Assembly: GCA_034336665.1 (NCBI GenBank)
Contig: JAPFBE010000002.1
Location: forward strand, 6,246,146 to 6,310,145
DNA from: Luscinia megarhynchos
Taxonomy: Eukaryota > Chordata > Aves > Passeriformes > Turdidae
Direction: 5' to 3'
Length of the DNA: 64,000 bases
Shown here: positions 38,111-50,900 of the stretch, in pieces
How the letters are laid out: each line of letters starts with the position of its first letter
How positions within the stretch are numbered: the first letter of the stretch is position 1
The notes under the pieces: generated by a model
What the model saw: only the letters and a program-made list of their open reading frames with translations
Databases searched by the model: none
Told to the model about the DNA's origin: nothing
Made by a program: the position numbers and the translations under genes

Positions 38111-41100
38111 AAAACAGGAGAGTCCGAACAGCTGTCTGCTTTAGAAAGCCATTGCAATTTCTAGGAGAATTCTTTGTGTGTGCACAGATGCTCCTTAGAT
38201 TAGCAAAATGTTGGAAAATAGTAAAATACCTGAAGTTTTACCTACTTGGTATAATTTGAAGAGGAACAATCCCTACTGTGGGTAGTTTAAAGAACATAAA
38301 TCAAAACTGGCTATTTATATTAAATACAGGAAGGACAGGACTGTATCAGACTTGCTTGTGTACATTTACAGTGCAGAAGAAGAAACACTGCTTTACACTG
38401 CACGCAACTATTCTATGAGCTCATTTCCATTAGGAGACATTGAGGTTTTAGTCTGTCAAGCCTGGAAAAGTTGTATGAATAAATAAGGCATATAGTCTAC
38501 CTAAGTAAAACTGACTAACAACAATATCTGAGGCATTTAAGTCTTCAGTCATCAGGGAAAAAGTAAGCACTAGCATGCATTACTTAGCAACTAGAACAGT
38601 TTACAAAGGTTCAATTATTGTGACTCAACTAACAAGCAGCAGCTCACTATCACTGCTCTTTGTCTCCTGCAGTACTTATTTTCCAAGGAAGTGACAAGTT
38701 GAAAGTTAAACTAGGATTATCTGTAACTGGAACATTTTTACTACATTATTTATTTCCTGTGTTTATTTCTTCAAGACGCTAAAAACTTTCCCCAAACTTA
38801 TGCTGTAATCTTTCCCCCTGCTGAAGCTTCTTTCATCAAGTTAGAAGACACAAAATGCTGTGTGACACCATTTTCAAAAACATTTTGAATTCCTGCCAAG
38901 CCCTCAGAAGCACTCAGTTATTTTGAAAATTATATTTTAAACCGTATGACTTAATATGCTATCATTAGCCAAATGCTAGAGCTTGTCTAAGTCTCTACCC
39001 AGGTAATAAAATAAATCCAGGATCTCCTTAAACTTTGAGCAAATCTATTCACTTTCCAAATGATATAACAGTTTGTATAGTACTAGCCCAGTTTTTTTTC
39101 ACTGTCCATTGGCATTATTCCTACTAGGAATCTAGCTCTCACAAATCTTTTGTGCTCCCACTAAAATTCATAGCAAAATATTCTCTGACTTCTTTCAGTA
39201 AAGCCAGAGAAGCCAGTAGAGGGAGCACAAATACATAGAAATAATTTTCTGTGGTTCCCATAAACACAATAACCTGTACTATTTTTTATGTAGTATTTGC
39301 ACTACATTTTTTTCACTCCCTGATCAAAAATACTGTCTTGATTAAACTTCAAGAAGGGCTGATTCAAGGTAAGGAGACTGTTGTTTGGTGGCCCTTCTTG
39401 CAACCCCTGGGACCTCAGGACTCCTATAAGAAAGGCAGAGGCTGAACCCTATGAAAATAGTATTGGCAAAATAATGATTTCTACCTCCACAGCACTGCTG
39501 GGCAGACCAGCTTACTGGGGAGCATCTTTGGTTCTTGGACATAACCAGTTTTCTGCACACTGATATTTCTGCCAGCTGATCTCTGCACATGAGCACACTG
39601 GTTGGGTGAACAAGTGCAGTACAGCATGATGTGGCTACACAGTGCTTTCTACCTTGCATCCCCTGCTCATTCAGCAAGCTGCAGCTTTCAGTTTGTCCCT
39701 TTATGTGGGCCCAGTGTCACGAGCTGTGCAGAAAATATGACACCCCTGTGCCCTCTCTGCCCACCGACACTACTGGCAGATATTGCCTGCAAGAGGCTGC
39801 TTTGATGCAGTACTCAGAAGGTGAGTTGCTTCCCATGTGAGAATGTCTCAGGCAATAATAAAGATCCTTTATCCTCCTATTTATGTCTAAATTTCATGAG
39901 TTTCAAATGGGATCTCAGGGCTGCTATGATTTTTGAGTGCTTCCCCCATAATGGAGGAAAAGATCTAATCCCTTCAGGAGACTGGCTGAAACACACACCC
40001 AGGAAACCAAATGTGAACTGCTGAGTTTCATATTTCATTGTCAGGCTTTCCTGTGGTGGAGAACAGGGAGCCTGCCCTCTGATCCATTCAGCTGTGTTTG
40101 AAACCATGTATAAGCAACCATTGCAAAAGCATTTGCCAGTAGTGTGAGTATACTCCCATTAAAGAAAATTGACTTAGATAAATGACAAGTCCTTTGGAAA
40201 ATGCCCATATGCTAGATACTACAGGGGAGGGGATGGGAAAAACAGGTAACCAATGGGATGTGAAAAGTTTTCAGAACAAACAAAAAAGTGACGTTAGAGA
40301 ACCATTGGTTCTCTACTCCAAAATTTGAAATAAAAAATAAAATTATAAAATCATCAGTTTGGAGTTCAGGTGGCCTGGGATATTCAGCAGCATACAAGAA
40401 ACTGCTCCCTGTGCTTGGAGGTCTCAGCAGGAATGGCAAACAAGCAGTACCAGCAGTAGGAATGCTAAGCTGCATATTTAAGAGAGGGACATTTTTGTAA
40501 GTACCTCTTTGGTAATCACATTTGATATATTTTCTGTCCTCACTTTCCCCTCTTTCAGAGAAAAAAGGTGGGACTACAATTCCTTGCTCTACAGATGTAG
40601 GCAAATCAAATGGATTTGACTGTAGAGTGCTGAAAGAAGAGCTAAAGAAGTGTTTTTTGATCTCATTGTGGCCACTGGATCCATCCTTAAGTCTGTCAAC
40701 TACTTGCAACCTTACACTGAGTAATAATTTCCACAGAATACTTTCTGTCTATGCAATTATACATAATCATATAGGATTTTCCAGTGAGGAAATCTAGTAA
40801 GATTTTATATTTTATCTTGTTTTCCCTTCACGTTCCAAATAATTTCAAGCCCCAGTCCACTTGGTGGCCACCAAGGAACTGAACTTTATAGGCCAGATGG
40901 GTCTCCTCTGGCTTATATTCCTATTGCATTTTCAGTGCAGAAAACATCTCAGTTGGTCCTATACTGAGCTTGAAAAGAAAAGAAGAAACGGATAATCCTT
41001 GAATGTATAAATATATTATTTGGTATGGCACTATAACTTACTACATGTATAGTATGCAGCAATACACTATGCAGGACAGAATTAATTTTTGTTATTAAAA

Positions 41101-41210
41101 ATGGTGGAGAAGTGAGGATTTTTAGAGAGGCCGTGAGAGTGCCAGTGAGGAGCAGAAGGTTTCTTCCAGTGTGTGTGTTTTGTTAGTCATTCAGGCTACA
41201 GACAAGTTAC

Positions 41211-41417
41211 CTGCTGGCCTGGTTTGAGCGGCGATAGTGTTATTCCCTGGGTATTGATCACTGGCAGTATCTGGTTGCCGATGACAGTGGCGATGATCTG
41301 ACCCTGGGCATTGGTCAATAACTGTGGAGTTATCGGCTGCACCTGGAGTCCCTGAGCTCCACCTGCCGCCTGGCTGGACGGGACTGGGTTAGGCATCAGT
41401 GGGATTGTTCCAATAAT
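41211..41417 (-). CDS. POU6F2: POU6F2 internal exon: Gln/Pro/Thr-rich region
   Basis: A 207-base exon (69 codons, phase 0 at both ends). The acceptor is gtttcttccag|ATTATT and the donor is CAGCAG|GTAACT. It encodes IIGTIPLMPNPVPSSQAAGG, then GLQVQPITPQLLTNAQGQII, then ATVIGNQILPVINTQGITLS, ending LKPGQQ. Joined to the next exon it reads …KPGQQ-LHQPSQ, as expected for POU6F2. This part is rich in Gln, Pro and hydrophobic residues, like other POU-factor regulatory regions, with no folded domain. It is the most 5' exon recognised; the frame continues upstream into an exon not found in the remaining 22.6 kb. Because it is a multiple of three, skipping it would keep the reading frame. Confidence 0.95.
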
Positions 41418-43817
41418 CTGGAAGAAACAACACAGGGAGAATGCACGCATGCCACACATACTTGCCACATGCAATTCCTTATACTCTGCATGTTGAATCA
41501 AATAGGTGATAAAAGCACAGAGAGACTGGAAAAACAGGCTGAGGGTGGGAAACAGTCATTCCTTTACTGGGGTGATGAGGGCTTTCCAATTAATTTGTCA
41601 TGTCACATATCACCTGTACATTTTACCACTGTCCAATGTCATCTGCAGCAAATCTGCCATGGCTTAAGAGTGCATGAAGCAAATGCTGGGCCACACTCTG
41701 GGCCCTGGATCACTGTTTGCTTCCACTATTCATTTTAACAAAGAGTGAAATAGATAAAACTATCGGTCTTTTTGTCTTGCTTTCTACATCATCCATATAA
41801 TGCTGCTAAAGGGGCTTATCAATTTTACTTGATTTTCTGATGCCTGGTACTCTAGATGACCACCTCTTACTCCCATGTGATCTCAGGAGGATACAAAGGG
41901 ATACTGGTGCCTTTTAGGGCATGCCTTATTAAGATATGTTCATAAAAATGCAGCTGGTTTGGATGACAGCTATGAAGTACAACACAACAGGAGGGCTGAT
42001 GTTAGATAAAATATATTAGCTAACATTTCTGGGGCAAGTAGTTTCAGAAAGAGACTCTTGTGACATCTCAGACTTGAGAATACAGTGATTTCCTAAAATG
42101 TGAATGTGCCAGTAAAACTAATATTAGGATGAGATGTCAAACAGATGGCGTAAAAAAGCTTGTCAGTCAATAAGCTGCTAGGCTGGAAAAAGTTATGCTG
42201 TTGCAAGATTCTTTTTACAAGTATTAGAGAATCTGAAATAAACTTCCAGTGAAACTTGGGCTTAAACCCAAATTTTTTCTTCTTTTTTTTTCTAACAGCA
42301 ACATACCAAGCTGGAATCATAGGATTGCTGCAGTAGGAAAAATAAAAATAAAATAAGTATGGCACATCTCTATTTCCTTCACCTTCTCCTCTCTCTTTAT
42401 CATAGCCTCCCTGAAAACATCTACCCCATTATAAGACTTCCAGTCTGCCCTTTCCAGAAACCTTTCTTCTTCCTCTTTATCCTCAGCATTCACTGCAGTG
42501 TGTGGTCCATTTTGACTCCCACTACTATGATCCCAGTTGTGCTGTGTACCTGACCACATATTGACCTACTGGGCTGCTGAGAAAGAGGGTGGATTATGAC
42601 TGAGTTTTCCTTATTTTTTGTCAGGGGAGATAGAAATAGGGTAATTTTCCACAATGTCTGTTGGTTCTTATTCCATTTGGGAGGTTAGTCATCTTTTTAG
42701 ATCTCTTTCTGACAAATTTTATAGAAATTAATCAGCTGATACAGAGCCATTAAGTAGGTATGGAGAGCTGAATGGATGGAAAGAGAAAGAGAAGTATACA
42801 TAACACTAATCACTGAATAGCTTCCTCATTAAAATAGGCTGAAGTGTTCCTAATGAATCTCAAAAGCAAGGTTTTTTTTTTTTTCCCCCAAACAAATATA
42901 TAAACCAAAACATAGTACATTTCTATTGATTTCAACAATTAATTTATATCGTATCAATGGAACCCATCCAATACAGTGCAAAATTAGCTCTAAAATAACT
43001 GTTTAGTGAAAACATCAGTTAGCTATTCGGGCAGACCACTAAGTTGCTTTGTGTGAGTGCAAAAGCAGAACAATACTGAATCTCTTGCTATGGATATAAA
43101 ATGAATACAGGTGTGAAATGTATGGTGAAGAGTAACAGAGATATGTGAAGATCTCTGCCTGCTGAAAATCACCAGAGGGGGCATACAACAACCCCAAAAA
43201 AATCCATTCTTAAAAAGGATCATGCAAAGATTTCCAAGTAGTTCAGGCATAGCTGGAGGGGCAGGTGGTTCTTATCACCCTCTCCCATTGTTAGGCTAAG
43301 ATATGACTCCATGGAGCGACAGGGTCCTAATGAGTGACTGCTCCCCCAGCAGCCACACCCAGTGATGTGCCTCTACGTGGGCTCAACCCTGCAGTGCTGG
43401 GTGACAACCTAAACTGACTCCTGGAGCAAGAGCGTACCTTGTTGGCTGAGGCAGCTCAGGTAACAAGTGGTAGGTGCTGAAGTCATGATTGATTTACCAA
43501 ACCTGCCCAGTTAGAAGGCCTTAGCATGGGAACACCTGAGAACCATAAAGTAAAGCAGGACAGCTGTCCTGTGGAAGACCCTGCTAAAATGGCAAGCCCA
43601 GCTACTAAGCTGTTTTGTAAGACCTGCATATATCAAGACTGTTCAAAATTGTAAAGATACAATTTAAGTTCTTAATGCATTGCTAAAAGGTAGACAGATC
43701 TATAAGGATTATTACCCCCATTTTACAGAGCATGAAAGTGAAGCACGGTGTAGCATATTCAGAGTTAGCCTTCTAAGCTGAAATTTCCTGAGAGTTTATC
43801 TTTGCAGATCACAATGC

Positions 43818-43900
43818 TTTTATTTTATTTTATTTTATTTTATTTTATTTTATTTTATTTTATTTTATTTTATTTTATTTTATTTTATTTATTTTAATTT
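43818..43900. repeat. (TTTTA)n pentanucleotide microsatellite
   Basis: About 16 near-perfect units in the long POU6F2 intron; the longest uninterrupted pentamer in the window and a likely length polymorphism. Confidence 0.95.
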
Positions 43901-45190
43901 TAGGTGTCCCTAGCTGAATGGCATCTGCTTTCTTGTTCATGTGAGAAGATGGCTGTTCACTGAGGAGAGAGGCATTTATTTACATCATTATCAGATTTCA
44001 AATTGTTTTGTAAACTCAGGCTTTCAGCATGAATGAAATACAACTGCAATGCAGCGCCAACACGTAAATATCTCCCAGTTTCTGTGACCTAACATATTTA
44101 TGGGTAACAAATACATTCTTTCACTTTTAATATAATCTCACCAAACACAAGAAATAATCCTTCTTAATTTTATCAGCAGAGACATATCAAAGGCCTCCCC
44201 TTCCTTTGCCATGTCTGTAAAGGACACAACCTTGGACTGTCATTACTCCAATGTAACTTTAACTATCAAGGTCCTAATCCCAGCAAAGAAAAAATGCTGT
44301 GTTGGTCTTATCAGTAATAGAAATGTTTGCATTCACATTTAAAATGCATTTCTTGGACTACAGTTGGACATTTCATAGAATGACAATGCTGAAGTGGACA
44401 GTTTGTAAGGTCAGAAGCAGAAGGCTATCTATATGTATTAATGTGTGTCACATGCCATACTGTACATGGCGTGCTGTACATGCACACAGACAGAAATGGA
44501 GCAGGAAAAACACAGATGGGAGAAGTGTTCCAGAAGGGCAAATGAGCAATTGCCCTCAGGGGTTGTTACTGTAGGACCCAAGGGTAAATCTTAATGGGAA
44601 ATAGAAACTTACTGAGGTTTCAGAAGATTTTCTTTTCTTTTTTACCAAAGTAAATTCTTGTCTGGTTAGGAAACAGATATCCACTTGTCTCTACTTAAAC
44701 AACAGGACTACTCATCATTGCATGCAGCCTTGAGATGGCTAAAATCAGATTCAGGTTTCCCCTTTCAAGTTCCCTCTTGTCCATATACCCTCTCATAAAT
44801 ATCCTAATTGCTCACTGATTCACACATGAAGTACTACAACTGGATCCCTTCCTTAAACCTTGTGTGACTGACGTGATGCTGAGCCAGATCCTCCTTCCTT
44901 CTAATCTTGGTATGAAATTTCACCCTGGGCCTTGCTAATCTGTCCTCTTAAATTATAGTAAAAGTTGAAGAAAATTTATGGTTTTGATACATTTGAATTT
45001 TGTCAAGAAATAAAACAAGGCCATGCCACAGGCTTGAGGCACTGGCGTGCCACAGTACAGACTATTTAATTGCCAGTGATTTCCCTAGTCGGGAAGTATT
45101 GCTCCTTTCTAGGAAATGCTGCTACTTCAGATTATATTCAAAGATGGTTCAGGAATAACATGTGACAGGGACTCATCCCACAAGATACTT

Positions 45191-45345
45191 ACAGAGTCAC
45201 ACAGAATGGTTTGAGTTGGAAAGGGCTCTTAAAGACCATCTAGTTCAATTCCCCAGCCATGGGCAGTGTTGTTTCTTAAAGCCCCATCTAACCTGGCCTT
45301 GAACATTTCCACAGTGGGACATGCTGTGTCTTCTCTGAGACAAAG
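45191..45345 (-). mobile_element. CR1 LINE 3' fragment, same strand as POU6F2
   Basis: Reads on the plus strand as the reverse complement of a CR1 3' end: ACAGAATGGTTTGAGTTGGA, then AGACCATCTAGTTCAATTCC and CCATGGGCAG. Short and 5'-truncated. Confidence 0.88.
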
Positions 45346-45890
45346 CAGAACAGACTTCTCACTCTGTAAGAATGCTTGGACTCAAATTTGTAAGCAATTC
45401 TGCTTGTCAAAGATATTCTTGAAGAAAAAAAACCCACAACCCTAGAAGTTCTCATGGTACAAAAATAGAATTTTAAAAGTTTGGAGAGATTTTTCTGTGT
45501 CTTTTACAATTCCTTTTATACATCATACAGCTGAAAGCAAGCACTGTTCACAAAGGAGCTGTAAAGCAGGTGCCATATGCAAAACAGCGACCAGACAGTT
45601 AATTCAAGAGATCCCCTTGTCAAGGCATCTCTAAGGAAGTCAGGCATAGCAACTTGCATGGCCCTTTTGATTAAAATAAATTACATAGGTTGTATCTTTC
45701 TGAGGTACAGGTTCCTCATCTAGGCACAAAATGCAGTACAGGTAGACTGTATTGAGATATATAATGTAGATTCAGACTTGAACTGTTTTTACAGAGACAG
45801 GGTTTTCATCCTCCTCTGATAATCACAAAGACTGCAATTCTGGCCCTCTTCAAGTGACAGAGTGTTGCCTGTAGCTGTTTTTAAGTTGGG

Positions 45891-46416
45891 TGCCTTTCAA
45901 CTCCGGGGTCTGCAGCCCTAAGTCCAGATATCTCCGAACCTCGGCTACAGAACCCACAGCTACTCACTAGCGAAGTGTAAAAGGCTTGAGACCGTGTTGC
46001 AACAGTTCCGAAGATAACTTTATTGTCTTCGAAAGGAAATGCTAATAACGGTCTAATTACATCAGATAACAGAGTTTATATAGGTTTCCAGAGGATTGAG
46101 TTTCTAACCAATAAAACTACAAATTACAAACTAACCAATTATCTTAAAATTCTAAGTAAGAAAAGGACCAATTAACTTGTGACTTTAAGAGCCAATAGAA
46201 ACCCTAAGAGATAACAGGGTTTTCGATAAGGGAGGGGGAGTCTTGTTTCAAGGAATTTCTTTGTATCATGGGATGGCATCCCAGGGGTATATTCTGGGGG
46301 GAGTAGCATCTTCTACAGTTGCCAAAATCCTTGGTGGAATCAGATTATCACTTCACGCATTAAGTATGTCTATTTCTTTTTTGTTCATGCCCCAACGGCA
46401 GGATAATGTCCTAACA
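45891..46416 (-). mobile_element. Endogenous retroviral solo LTR, sense to POU6F2
   Basis: Read on the minus strand it starts TGTTAGGACATTATCCTGCC and ends about …TTGAAAGGCA, roughly 526 bases. It has a TATA box (TATATAAAC, 46082-46074) and an AATAAA signal (46024-46019) about 50 bases further on, the compact U3-R-U5 spacing of an LTR with a short R region. No flanking internal genes are seen, so it is probably solo. I could not find a matching target-site duplication at these boundaries, so one end may be misplaced or lost. Confidence 0.7.
46074..46082 (-). promoter_or_regulatory. TATA box of the LTR
   Basis: TATATAAAC on the minus strand, followed about 50 bases later by AATAAA. Its direction would drive transcription toward POU6F2 exons 41417 and beyond. 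Activity is unknown. Confidence 0.5.
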
Positions 46417-47319
46417 CTGATTAACTGAAGTTCAGTCAGTATTGTACATTTAAACAGATTTCTGACTTGCTCAGTAAAGGTTTCTTCTTAGAAATGAAAT
46501 AGAAACATACAATCTCTTAAAAATCCAATCCTTTGGAAAAGGATTCTTTAGAAAGAAAAACATTTTAAAAATCCATTCTTATCCTTCCTTCATATTTAAT
46601 TGCCTTTGTGGTTTACTTTGTTGTAACACAGGCTGAAACCGTGGACAGAAGCTGAGTGATTGCTCAACTTCTAGGGATAAATATCTAATTGCAGAACTGC
46701 AGAAACAAAACCAGATTTTGCATAACTCTGTGATAGACTAATAAAGGATTTCCCAGTAGTGACTCTTTCCATGTGGCTCCTGATAAACCCACTGTGTCTT
46801 TACATTAAGTGGAGTTACCATGATGCTTTAAAATGAAGCACACAACTGTTTTTTTTTATTAAATTCTTCTTCTCCTCTCATCAGAAACAGGGATGGTGCT
46901 CTGCTTCATTGTTTTTCCAGCACAACCAAAGGAATACTACAAACTAGCCAAATGGATGGTTCAGCGGCTGCCTTTGCTTCTGCTCTGAAGTAAGTAAAAT
47001 CAAACTTTAAAACTTAAAATCAACTACATTAGTTTGTTTGTACTGTTAGCCAGGGCTGACATAAAGTAACTGGTGACATTTCATCTGAAAAATATCTTTA
47101 ACTATAAGAAGGAAATATTAAGTATTTTTAGTAGTATCATCAAAATAAACATCTCTTCAATTTGATCAATGTTAGAACTCTTTAAATATTGAAAGCTAAT
47201 TATTCAGTTTTGAACAACAGAAGAGCAACATAAAAAGAAAACAGAAAAACAAGGGAAAAGTGAAAGAAGCAACAGAAAAACTGTTCAGCAAAATGAGACA
47301 AGCCACCATATAGACATAG

Positions 47320-47955
47320 ACATGTAAGGGTGTTGGTGGATGAGAACCTGGCAATATGCTCTTGCAGCCCCAAAGGCCAACTGCATCCTGAGCTGTATCA
47401 GAAGATTTTGGGGGAAGTGTTTGTCTCTTACTTTGCCCTCATCAAGCCCACATGGAGTGCTGCCCCCAGCTCTGTAGGCATCAGCACAAGGAAGACCTTG
47501 CAGGTCCAGAGGAGGCCAAAAAAGATGATCAGAGGGCTGGGGCATCTCTCCTGTGAGGGCAGGCTGGAAAAGTTGGGGCTATTCAGTATGGAGAAGAGAA
47601 TGTTCTGGGGACAATTTACAGCAGTCTCCCAGTCTATAAAGGGGGCCTCAACACTGGGAGGGACGGTTTTACAAGGGCATGTAGGATGAGGAATCCATGA
47701 CAGGACAAAAGGTAATGGCTTCAAACTAGGGAGGGGAGGTTCAGATAAGATGTTAGGAAGACATTTTTTGTACTATGAGGGTGGTGAGAACAGGTCACCC
47801 AGGGAAGCTGTGGATGCCCCATCCCAGGAAGTATTCAAGCCAGGCTGGATGTGGCTCTGAGAAACCTGGTCTAGTGAGAGCTGCCCATGGCAGGGGGTTG
47901 GGATGAGATGACCTCTAAGGTCTCCTCCAAGCCAAATCATTCTATGATTTTGCAC
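47320..47955 (+). mobile_element. CR1 LINE 3' half
   Basis: It starts near GGGTGTTGGTGGATGAGAAC and runs through GGTCCAGAGGAGGCCAAAAA and GGGGCATCTCTCCTGTGAGG, to the end GTCTCCTCCAAGCCAAATCA followed by TTCTATGAT. The broken reading frame gives about 119 residues of the C-terminal ORF2 region. Moderately diverged and antisense to POU6F2. Confidence 0.92.
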
Positions 47956-50900
47956 AGTTTTGCAAGGTTTATTCAAAAGCTGCTTCTGTTCAGAGATATG
48001 TTGCATGGTCACTTTATCAGCAGGAGTTATTTAAGGAGACAACCTATGGAGAAAGTGACTGAGGAAAAGATATACTAATGTGAATCTGCACAGGATTCTT
48101 CAGCCTCTGTGCAGCTGCCCATTTCTTAATCACATACATGTATATGTATATATATACAGTATCTATATAAATTATAAACACATTGACACAGATATTTTTA
48201 AAAATACATATCACTTATTATCTACCAATATCAATAAACCCAGCTATTTATATGCACTATACTGCATATATGCAATCTGCTGCCAATCTACACACTAAAA
48301 AACTGGAATCATGGATACAAGGAACACAATTTGCAGACTTCTTTTGAAAGTAATGCTATTCCATCTCCTTCCTTGGACTAATGACAATGTGATTTTTGAG
48401 CCTTATAAAGGATGAAACTAAGGCTGCCTGTGTCTTTTAAATTAGAAGTGGTATTAATTCATGCAAAGCTTGCAAATTTCCTTTGCTGCATTGTATTTCC
48501 TAATGACAACTCAAAAAGATGGCACAACAAAATGCTACTTTGAAGAAAAGTAGCATCAAATAGTGACAGTGGAAACAGGCACCTATGAAACTGTACTGCT
48601 GGGTCACCATTTTATGTAAGGAATTGTAATTTTAAAGGTTAAGTGTTGTTCATATACCATTCAACATATTGGATAGGTTGTTGTTGGTAAGCATCATAAT
48701 GGAATATTGAGTCCAACATTCTGTCTGCTTTCTCAGTGTTTTTTTAGAAAATAATGTTTGTATATTAACATCAAACTATACAGGAATTTATTTGTCACCA
48801 CTATAGGAATTATGTGGTGAAATTTCTCCTAAGCAAATACGATCACATTCTGGTAGTAGGAGCATGTTTTCTGTCATAAAAAAAATAGTGTCTTTTTTAT
48901 CAAACATTCTGAATAACACAAGATTTTCTCATTAGAAAAATCTAAATATATATAATTATCAAATTAAAGACCAAAAATTACATTGAGTGTTTGCTGAATT
49001 GTCTCTTTTAAGCAATCTGCTGATCAGATTTAACTTCCTTTCAAAAACAAGGAATTAAATCAGGCATCAGGACCCTTAGAGGTCATAGTTCTCTAAGCTG
49101 AGCAAAGAAACTGTTGATTTTAATTAGATTTGAAGGTCCTAAGCATTTCTGAAAATCAGCTAGTGGGATTCTTATGAAAATACTTAATATTTAAAATTGT
49201 TTGATGGATGTCTAGTATAAAATATTTTAGCAATATTTTTGTTTGTTATGACAACAGATCCATGATATGTTATGACAGGACAGTCAATGCTATCATATTT
49301 CTTACGAAAAAAACAACCAGAATTTTCTAATAATATTTGATGATCACTAAAAGAATTCACAACTAACTGTTTTTAGCATTTTACTGCTTGTCTTCCAAGC
49401 CTCAAATAGCTTTCCTGATTGCTGTGCAGATCCTTTTAGGGTGTTTACAAGTAAACGAGCTTCTGTATGTGTGGTTTTGGGGCTGTTTTGGCAAATCCTC
49501 TAGATAACCAAAAGTAATAGTATTCATTTTCTCAGGAATTAAATACATAGCAGGTGGGCCAGAAGTGTGAATTTCTAGAATTAATTACAATGAAAATGTT
49601 TTCATAAATTCTCATTCACCCCTACTTTCTTTTCATGCAGGCTGTGATTTTCATGGTAGCCTACAGAAGTATCACTGTTGTTTGGCTTCTCTGACAATTT
49701 CAGTATCAACTATCAAACATCTCCAGAGACGAGAAATCTCTGCTCTGAAGTAAAGTTTCTCAGCCTTCTCAAGCTTTGTATCTGGGCTGCAGCTGCTAAC
49801 CCAAACATCAAGTTGTGTCCTTAGATTACAAACTAGATTTAGATTCCTTTAGAACAAGGATTGTCTCTTTTGAGCAATAACATTACTCCCTGCTACTTCA
49901 GAGCATAAAGAGTGGACTTCCTTCCAGCCACATCAGAATCCAACACACAGCACAAGAACATGTAGACACCCTACACTTTGTAATACGTGCCCTGCTGAGC
50001 CATTCAAGGGTAGCTCGGGAAACAAATTCCCATTTCTCACCAAGCCTAACTAGGCCAAGCCCAACGTGTGCCAATGTGATTGGGTTGCTTCCATGCTATG
50101 GTGACATTATCAGCTTGTTTGGAGCTACCTTTGCTACTTGGTGCTGCTTTGCACGGTACAGGATTACCACAGAGGTGCTATTGAGAGGTGTGGAGCCAGT
50201 ATGAGGGAGTCAGGGTTTGGTAATTGCTCCACGATCCTCTGATATTTAAATAAGAGCTGCAATAGAGACAGAGCACAGATACGAACAAGATAACATCCTC
50301 CACTGTCAAACTGTTCTCACTGAGATAGTGTGGATTTTATTTTTCAAATTGTAATCTTACTCTTTTTTAAAAGGGATGTGGCATACCACTGGCAATGTTT
50401 GTGTATGGATGAGCAGGATTATTTCTGGTACTATACTTTTATTTCTTTCCCCTGATTTCTCCTTTCAACTTGTTCTGCATAGACAATTAAGGTGATGGCA
50501 CTGACTTCAGCAGGTGATCACCACTGTCACTATTTGCATTGTGATGGCATTCCTGAAAAGTTATTCCACCATAAGTATTATGGTCTTGCAAATATATGCC
50601 AAATTTGGCTACCCCAAAGACTTTTAGATTTTTTTTAAATTTTCACTGGTGAAATTTTCTGAGAAAACAAAATTAAATTTTGGGAAAATGATATTGAAAG
50701 CTTAATGATGTTCCATTCTGTCCTTGACTTGTCTGTTTAGAATGCCAATGGATGTTTTCTTAGGTACTCCATGAGAAACTGGACTGAAATCACTAACCAT
50801 CAAATAATCTTCAGATGTAATCTTTAGGACCAGAGGTCTTTAATTAGATTACAGGTCAAAGAATTTCTAGGCCATCAATATATTCTCGAATAATCCTCTC

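Larger units (their letters stand above)
29682..41210 (-). other. POU6F2: POU6F2 intron, about 11.5 kb
   Basis: GT at 41210-41209 and AG at 29683-29682. It contains two old CR1 remnants (31690-32880 and 34210-34590) and perhaps a third, very degraded one (37590-38110). The remainder is AT-rich and unassigned. A 165-codon open frame at 40212-40709 has no recognisable family. Confidence 0.9.

Noticed and set aside
39381..39840. Overlapping plus and minus open frames of 60-110 codons
   Set aside because: Several unrelated frames overlap and none resembles a family; no splice sites link them to POU6F2.
43260..43450. GC-richer patch considered as a missing upstream POU6F2 exon
   Set aside because: The minus-strand frames contain stops and none encodes the expected Gln/Ala-rich sequence.
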